From an uncultured Eubacterium sp. (lineage in GTDB: Bacteria; Bacillota; Clostridia; Lachnospirales; Lachnospiraceae): DNA of 30,883 bases. The stretch lies in the NCBI GenBank assembly GCA_934316845.1, contig CAKRDZ010000036.1, positions 1 to 30,883 of the forward strand, given 5' to 3'. This document shows positions 26,422-30,883 of the stretch, piece by piece (within the stretch, counting starts at the first letter, position 1; every line of letters begins with the position of its first letter). The translations under genes were made by a program, and so were the position numbers. The notes below the pieces were generated by a model. That model saw only the letters and a program-made list of their open reading frames with translations. It had not been told where the DNA came from and did not search any database.

Positions 26422-26450
26422 TTGCTTTTTTAAAAGAAAAAGATTATAAT
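26422..26450 (+). promoter_or_regulatory. Promoter of the chemoreceptor gene
   Basis: TTGCTT (26422-26427), 17-bp spacer, perfect TATAAT (26445-26450), about 60 bp before the ATG at 26512. Confidence 0.6.
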
Positions 26451-26511
26451 AGAACAGTAACAGAAAACAGAATAAGCAATATGACTTGGGTGGGTTCAAG
26501 GAGGAAATACT

Positions 26512-28317
26512 ATGAAAAAGAGGAAACTTGGAACCCGTGGAATATTGATGCTGACTTGCATGAGCATTATGATCGTTTCTGTGTTTATCACTGCATTCAT
26601 CGGATTGATGGGTGTTGACAAGATGAATGAAAATGGAATACAAAATTATGATGGTGCAATGAACGATGGGTATAACAATGAGATTAAAACTCAGGTTCAA
26701 GCAGTAATTTCTTTAATTTCACACTACTATAAATTGTCAGAATCTGGTAAAATTACAGAAGAGGAAGCAAAAGAGCAGGCGCTGGAGGCGGTTCGCAATA
26801 TGCGGTACGGCGTTGATTATGATAAAGATGGAGTAAATGACGGTTATTTTTGGATTGATTCGACCGACTATACTTTGGTCATGCATCCAATCCTTACAGA
26901 GCAGGAAGGCGATAATCGAAAAGAAATAAAAGACCAGAATGGCGTTTATATTCTTCAGAATATCATGAAGACCGCAGAAAAAGGCGGCGGATTCAATGAA
27001 TTTTATTTTACAAAATCCGATGGAAAGACGATAGCGCCAAAAGTGGCATATTCGGAAGAATTTAAGCCGTGGAACTGGGTCATTACGACGGGAAATTATG
27101 TGGATGATATGCGTTCGCAGCTGAAAGATACCAGTCACAATATGGATGCGATTCTTGAGAGAATTTCGCTGCAGCTTATGATAGCCGTTGCCGTGATGTT
27201 GGTGGTCGCAGTATTTGTCTGCTGGGGAGCGACGAAAGCAATTCTGCGCCCGATCATTGCCCTAAAGGAAAATCTTGTAAAATTTTCACAGGGAGATGTG
27301 GACTTTGAGGTGAACAAAAAAGCCCTTCGCTGCCGCGATGAGATTGGCATACTTGCAGAAAGTCTGGAGAAAGTCCGCGATGTGATGAAGCAGATCGTGG
27401 AAGAGATTAAGAAAAGTTCCCATGCGATCGTGGAAACCGGAAAAGTTATCAAACAGAGTTCCGGTGACAGTAAGGAAAGTTCGGATGAAATGGCAAATGC
27501 GATCCGCAATATTTCGGATGGTGCGGTTGCGCAGGCAGAGGGAACGCAGAGTGCGGCCGATCAAATTGAAGTGATGGATGAGATGATCGCGAAGATGAAT
27601 GAAAAGATTCAGGCGATGGATCAGCTTTCGCGCGAGATGTATGAGGCAGGGAACAATGCCGGTGTCATTATGACAGAGCTTGAACACCGAAATGACACGA
27701 CAAAAGGCGCGATACATAACGTTGCAGAGCAGATTGAAAAGACCAATGCGTCTGTACAGCAGATCAAAGAGTGTACACAGCTTATCGCGCAGATCGCGGA
27801 AGAAACCAATCTTCTCAGTCTGAATGCAAGTATTGAGGCGGCGAGAGCAGGCGAAGCCGGAAAAGGGTTTGCTGTCGTGGCGGATCAGATCAAGCAGCTT
27901 GCGGATGAATCGCAGGCATCGACGATCACCATTGAGGAGATTGTGGACAATCTTCTGGGAGAGTCTGCGGAAATGGTCAGCACGATGGGTGTTCTGGATG
28001 TGGAGACAAAAGAACAGCAGTCAAAACTGGATGAAACAAAGAGCAAATTTGCCGAAGTTTCGGACAAGATCGAATTGACACAAAGCAATATTCATGCTGT
28101 CTTCCAAAGTGCCAATGTATGTCATGAGGCAGCCGATAAGGTAAATGAGGTGATTACATCTCTGTCGGCAATCTCACAGCAGAATGCGGCATCCACCGAA
28201 CAGACCAGTGCTTCTGTCGTGGAAATGAATGAAAATATTAAGAAATTATCGCAATATGCGTCCGAATTGGACGAGATTTCGGATGAACTGCTTCAGACAA
28301 TGAGTTTTTTCAACTAA
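26512..28317 (+). CDS. Methyl-accepting chemotaxis protein with single Cache sensor
   Basis: A 601-aa transmembrane receptor. TM1 covers about 11-33. The outer domain (35-210) has sCache_2-type landmarks: YFWIDSTDYTLVMHP, a DQNGVYI element and KPWNWVITTGNYVDDM. TM2 is about 218-240, HAMP about 241-295, then the coiled-coil signalling domain with the CheA/CheW-binding tip IAEETNLLSLNASIEAARAG (about 428-450) followed by KGFAVVADQIKQLADES. Cache receptors of this type often sense small organic acids; the ligand here is unknown. GGAGG precedes the ATG. The S8 peptidase gene begins 4 bp after the stop. Its presence implies that the organism has a chemotaxis system, probably flagella. Confidence 0.92.
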   Translation: MKKRKLGTRGILMLTCMSIMIVSVFITAFIGLMGVDKMNENGIQNYDGAMNDGYNNEIKTQVQAVISLISHYYKLSESGKITEEEAKEQALEAVRNMRYGVDYDKDGVNDGYFWIDSTDYTLVMHPILTEQEGDNRKEIKDQNGVYILQNIMKTAEKGGGFNEFYFTKSDGKTIAPKVAYSEEFKPWNWVITTGNYVDDMRSQLKDTSHNMDAILERISLQLMIAVAVMLVVAVFVCWGATKAILRPIIALKENLVKFSQGDVDFEVNKKALRCRDEIGILAESLEKVRDVMKQIVEEIKKSSHAIVETGKVIKQSSGDSKESSDEMANAIRNISDGAVAQAEGTQSAADQIEVMDEMIAKMNEKIQAMDQLSREMYEAGNNAGVIMTELEHRNDTTKGAIHNVAEQIEKTNASVQQIKECTQLIAQIAEETNLLSLNASIEAARAGEAGKGFAVVADQIKQLADESQASTITIEEIVDNLLGESAEMVSTMGVLDVETKEQQSKLDETKSKFAEVSDKIELTQSNIHAVFQSANVCHEAADKVNEVITSLSAISQQNAASTEQTSASVVEMNENIKKLSQYASELDEISDELLQTMSFFN

Positions 28318-28321
28318 TACA

Positions 28322-30019
28322 ATGAACGGCTCCCGCATATACTTGGTAAAAAAGCCGGGAGGCAGACTTGTGACTTGTACAGAAGCGATTTATTCGGAAC
28401 AGGTTTTAGATTATATCGTCTCTTCGTATATCCGCGAAGAGACGTTGTTGGAGAGATACCAGCCCACGTGCTACAGCCGGATCAGCAGCGGTGGAACGAT
28501 TGTCTACCGCGAGGAAAGCAGGATTGACAGTCAGACGATCAATCAATTTGGCTATGGCGCTGTGCCACACGTATATGGGCTTATGGGATATGAAGCATTG
28601 GAGGCTGCCGGCGTGATGCAGATACGCAGGCAGCCTTATTTGGATCTTTATGGACAGGGAGTGATTATAGGCATTGTTGATACCGGCATCGATTTTACGC
28701 ACGAAGCATTTCTCAATGCTGATGGTACGACGCGCCTTCATTCCATCTGGGATCAGACCATCCGGGAAGGCGAACCGTCGCAGTTTGATTATGGGCGTGT
28801 GTTTTCCGAATCCGAGATCAATGCCGCATTAAAACAGGAACAGCCGTCGTCCTATCTGCCGACGCGGGATGAAATCGGGCACGGCACATTTCTGGCAGGT
28901 GTCGCGGCAGGAAATCAGATTCCCGGCCGGGAATTTTCCGGCGTTGCTCCTCTTTCCCAGATGGTTGTTGTAAAGTGCAAAGAGGCGAAAACCAGTTACC
29001 GTGAATATTACCGCGTACCGTCCAAAGTCCCGTGTTATCAGGAAAATGACATCATGACCGGCATCATGTATATCTTGCAGGTGGCGTATTCTCTGGGGAG
29101 ACCGGTCGCAATCTGCGTCGGGATGGGAAGTAATCTTGGCAATCACGACGGCGCGTCCCCCCTCTGTCAGATGATCGATATCAATAACATGGCAGGCGCC
29201 TGTATCGTCGCGTGCGCCGGAAATGAAGGATCTGCCGGACATCATTATGAAATCACCAAAAAAGAAGAGGAAATTCAGATCGACGTACAAAAGGCAAGTC
29301 TCGGTTTTGTCTGTGAACTGTGGTGGCAGACGCCGGGAAGTGTGTCATTTGATGTAATTTCACCGGGCGGAAGTTCTCTTGGACTAACCCGCGCAGAGGA
29401 TGGTCTGCAGCGCCAGAAACGATTTCCGATTGAAAATACGAATCTTGAAATTCGCAGTGGCCGTGTGCAGGGGCAGACGAGAGATCAAGTCGTAATATTC
29501 CGCTTTGAGGACACCAAACCGGGGGTGTGGAAAATAATTGTCAACTCCAGACAGGACAATCCAAGATATCATATGTGGCTTCCTATCACCCAATTTTTGG
29601 AAGGCGAAACGGTGTTCACCCGCCCGAATCCCGACACGACAATTTGCGAACCCGGAAACGCCAGAAATGCAATTACAATCTCAGCCTACAACCCGGTAAA
29701 TCAGGCCTTTTACGCACAGGCAAGCCGGGGCTTCACTCCAAACGGTATTATCAAGCCGGACGTCACGGCGCCCGGTGTCGAGATCTTTGGCCCTTACCCC
29801 CGCAAACAATATGGCACGATGACCGGAACCAGTGTGGCAGCCGCTGTCACGACCGGCATCGCCGCCCTCTTTTTACAGCAGTTTGATGTCTTTGAACTCA
29901 ATGGAAATATCGTGCCCGAACTGCTGATCCGCGGAGCCTCCCCACGCGGCGGGGAGTATCCGAGCCGGGAGTGGGGGTATGGGACAGTCGATGCGTATGC
30001 GAGTATTACCTTCGAATAA
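28322..30019 (+). CDS. S8 family subtilisin-like peptidase (Csp-like)
   Basis: A 565-aa subtilase with an intact catalytic triad: D120 in GIVDTGIDF, H187 in GHGTFLAGVAAG, S504 in TGTSVAAA; the oxyanion Asn is N301 in ACAGNEG. A domain of about 170 residues is inserted between the Asn and Ser blocks, as in the Csp-type subtilases common in Clostridia. There is no signal peptide or transmembrane segment, so its location is unclear. The first ~110 residues may act as a prodomain. The ATG is 4 bp after the chemoreceptor stop and no Shine-Dalgarno sequence is visible before it, suggesting coupled or re-initiated translation. The substrate is unknown; Csp proteins act in spore germination, but no germination gene is nearby. 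Confidence 0.85.
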   Translation: MNGSRIYLVKKPGGRLVTCTEAIYSEQVLDYIVSSYIREETLLERYQPTCYSRISSGGTIVYREESRIDSQTINQFGYGAVPHVYGLMGYEALEAAGVMQIRRQPYLDLYGQGVIIGIVDTGIDFTHEAFLNADGTTRLHSIWDQTIREGEPSQFDYGRVFSESEINAALKQEQPSSYLPTRDEIGHGTFLAGVAAGNQIPGREFSGVAPLSQMVVVKCKEAKTSYREYYRVPSKVPCYQENDIMTGIMYILQVAYSLGRPVAICVGMGSNLGNHDGASPLCQMIDINNMAGACIVACAGNEGSAGHHYEITKKEEEIQIDVQKASLGFVCELWWQTPGSVSFDVISPGGSSLGLTRAEDGLQRQKRFPIENTNLEIRSGRVQGQTRDQVVIFRFEDTKPGVWKIIVNSRQDNPRYHMWLPITQFLEGETVFTRPNPDTTICEPGNARNAITISAYNPVNQAFYAQASRGFTPNGIIKPDVTAPGVEIFGPYPRKQYGTMTGTSVAAAVTTGIAALFLQQFDVFELNGNIVPELLIRGASPRGGEYPSREWGYGTVDAYASITFE

Positions 30020-30021
30020 TC

Positions 30022-30147
30022 GGGACCATAGATTTTCGTATCGGGATCCGCTCGCGCTTAGAGAACGCACGCAGCGGTGCATGAGGGCAAAGTACGCCCT
30101 CGATGCACCGGCGGCGTTCTAAATCCCTCACGAAAACCTATGGTCCC
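30022..30147. repeat. Long imperfect inverted repeat after the S8 gene
   Basis: Outer arms GGGACCATAGATTTTCGT (30022-30039) and ACGAAAACCTATGGTCCC (30130-30147) pair with one mismatch. Inner arms 30062-30088 and 30094-30120 pair imperfectly, with AGAACGC/GCGTTCT at the base and GGTGCATGAGGGC/GCCCTCGATGCACC at the top around a 5-to-7-base loop. The symmetrical layout spans 126 bp. No T-run follows, so it is not a classical terminator. It could be a structured RNA, a REP/MITE-like element or a transcription end by another route. Confidence 0.75.
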
Positions 30148-30320
30148 TCATAGAACTAAGAGGGCTTCCCGGAGAAGGGCAGGTTGTGAAGCGGTGGATG
30201 CGGCGAAAGGCAACGTAAAGGGGAAGATCAGGTGACGCAGGTTGCCTTTAGTGTGGGAGAGAAGCTGGAAAAGCAACTTGGAAAGAGGGAAATATTGGAA
30301 ATGGCTACTTGTTTTCCCGA
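30148..30320. other. Gene-free spacer with a small hairpin
   Basis: No gene is supported here. AAAGGCAAC (30206-30214) and GTTGCCTTT (30241-30249) form a perfect 9-bp inverted repeat with a 26-base loop. Between 30266 and 30290 the text (TGGAAAAGCAACTTGG) resembles a decayed unit of the array that follows. Confidence 0.6.
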
Positions 30321-30883
30321 CACCCCGGAAAAAGGAAAAGCAAGTCATTACAGTGGTGAGTTGCCGCCGCGAGATTAGGCGATGCACCCCGGAAAAAGGA
30401 AAAGCAAGTCATTACAGTGGTGAGTCGCGGATGCGAGATGGGGTCATGCACTCCGGAAAGCAGGAAAAACAAGTTATTACAGTGGTGAGTCGCCGCCGCG
30501 AGATCAGGCGATGCACCCCGGAAGTTGGAAAAAAGCAAATCGTCCAGAGGTGAGATGCTGATGCAAGGTTGGGTCATGCACCCCGGAAAGCAGGAAAAAG
30601 CAAGTCGTCCAGAGGTGAGATGCTGATGCAAGGTTGGGTCATGCACCCCGGAAAGCAGGAAAAACAAGTTATTACAGTGGTGAGTTGCGGATGCGAGATG
30701 GGGTCATGCACCCCGGAAGTTGGAAAAAGCAAGTCGTCCAGAGGTGAGATGCTGATGCAAGGTTGGGTCATGCACCCCGGAAGTTGGAAAAGCAAGTCAT
30801 TACAGTGGTGAGATGCTGATGCAAGGTTGGGTCATGCACCCCGGAAAGCAGGAAAAACAAGTTATTACAGTGGTGAGTTGCGG
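30321..30883. repeat. Mosaic tandem array of 64/65-bp units, running off the window
   Basis: Units marked by CACCCCGGA (one CACTCCGGA) start at 30321, 30385, 30449, 30514, 30579, 30644, 30709, 30773 and 30837: eight full units and one cut by the window edge. Each has a linker (AAAAAGG, AAAGCAGG or AAGTTGG), a core GGAAAAAGCAAGT or variant, a middle (CATTACAGTGGTGAG or CGTCCAGAGGTGAG) and a tail (TGCGGATGCGAGATGGGG, CGCCGCGAGATTAGGCG or ATGCTGATGCAAGGTTGGG). Modules combine in several ways. Most units close with GGGTCATGCACCC, able to form a small hairpin. Open frames here are accidental. Confidence 0.93.

Noticed and set aside
30242..30811. Open frames across the right array
   Set aside because: They follow the repeat, change frame with the 64/65-bp units, and show no start signal.
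30321..30883. CRISPR array
   Set aside because: Units are contiguous repeats of 64/65 bp with shared modules throughout. There are no short constant repeats with unique spacers and no cas genes. The same holds for 1-346.

Overview
The window looks like a chromosomal segment of a low-to-mid GC Firmicute, most likely a gut-type Lachnospiraceae member (Clostridia). The reasons are strong AGGAGG ribosome sites, sigma-A type promoters, BspA-like leucine-rich-repeat surface proteins, an ECF sigma/DUF4179 anti-sigma pair, a ThrH-type phosphatase and a Csp-like subtilase. The family call is an inference from gene content; there is no rRNA or other marker gene. Both ends lie inside tandem arrays (1-346 and 30321-30883). 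That is what a draft contig broken at repeats would look like, so this may be a whole contig.

Layout. 1-346 is a tandem array of 73/74-bp units. 518-2570 is an ECF sigma factor followed by its membrane anti-sigma factor. 2622-5937 (minus strand) is a two-gene operon of secreted BspA-like LRR proteins, convergent with the anti-sigma gene across a bidirectional terminator. 6245-21608 holds four tandem paralogues of 1236-1258 aa. Each has a signal peptide, a beta-helix-like region, a GLUG-like segment, a YDG/MBG-like domain, a Thr/Pro-rich stalk and a C-terminal LRR_5 module. 21605-22519 is a GT8 glycosyltransferase whose start overlaps the stop of the fourth paralogue. 22681-23280 is thrH. 23446-24447 (minus) is an AT-rich Abi_2/HEPN phage-defence gene. 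24682-25498 is a collapsed Na/Pi cotransporter pseudogene, followed by a CorA-type metal transporter (25495-26415), a Cache-domain chemoreceptor (26512-28317) and an S8 peptidase (28322-30019). 30020-30320 holds a long imperfect inverted repeat and a smaller hairpin. 30321-30883 is a mosaic 64/65-bp tandem array that runs off the end.

How the parts may work together. The centre reads as a surface-display locus of six secreted proteins. The intergenic region between the divergent LRR operon and paralogue 1, and the leader of paralogue 2, both carry a pair of 9-bp boxes (ACAATTCTG) repeated with a 20-bp period, just upstream of a 44-bp identical promoter block. This geometry resembles LytTR-type (AgrA/VirR-like) response-regulator sites. 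Paralogues 2-4 and the GT8 gene are packed as an operon, so the enzyme is a good candidate to glycosylate the Thr-rich stalks. The paralogues have near-identical ends and stalks around divergent, mosaic centres, as expected if gene conversion diversifies them. This locus and the two end arrays are the parts most likely to be undescribed.
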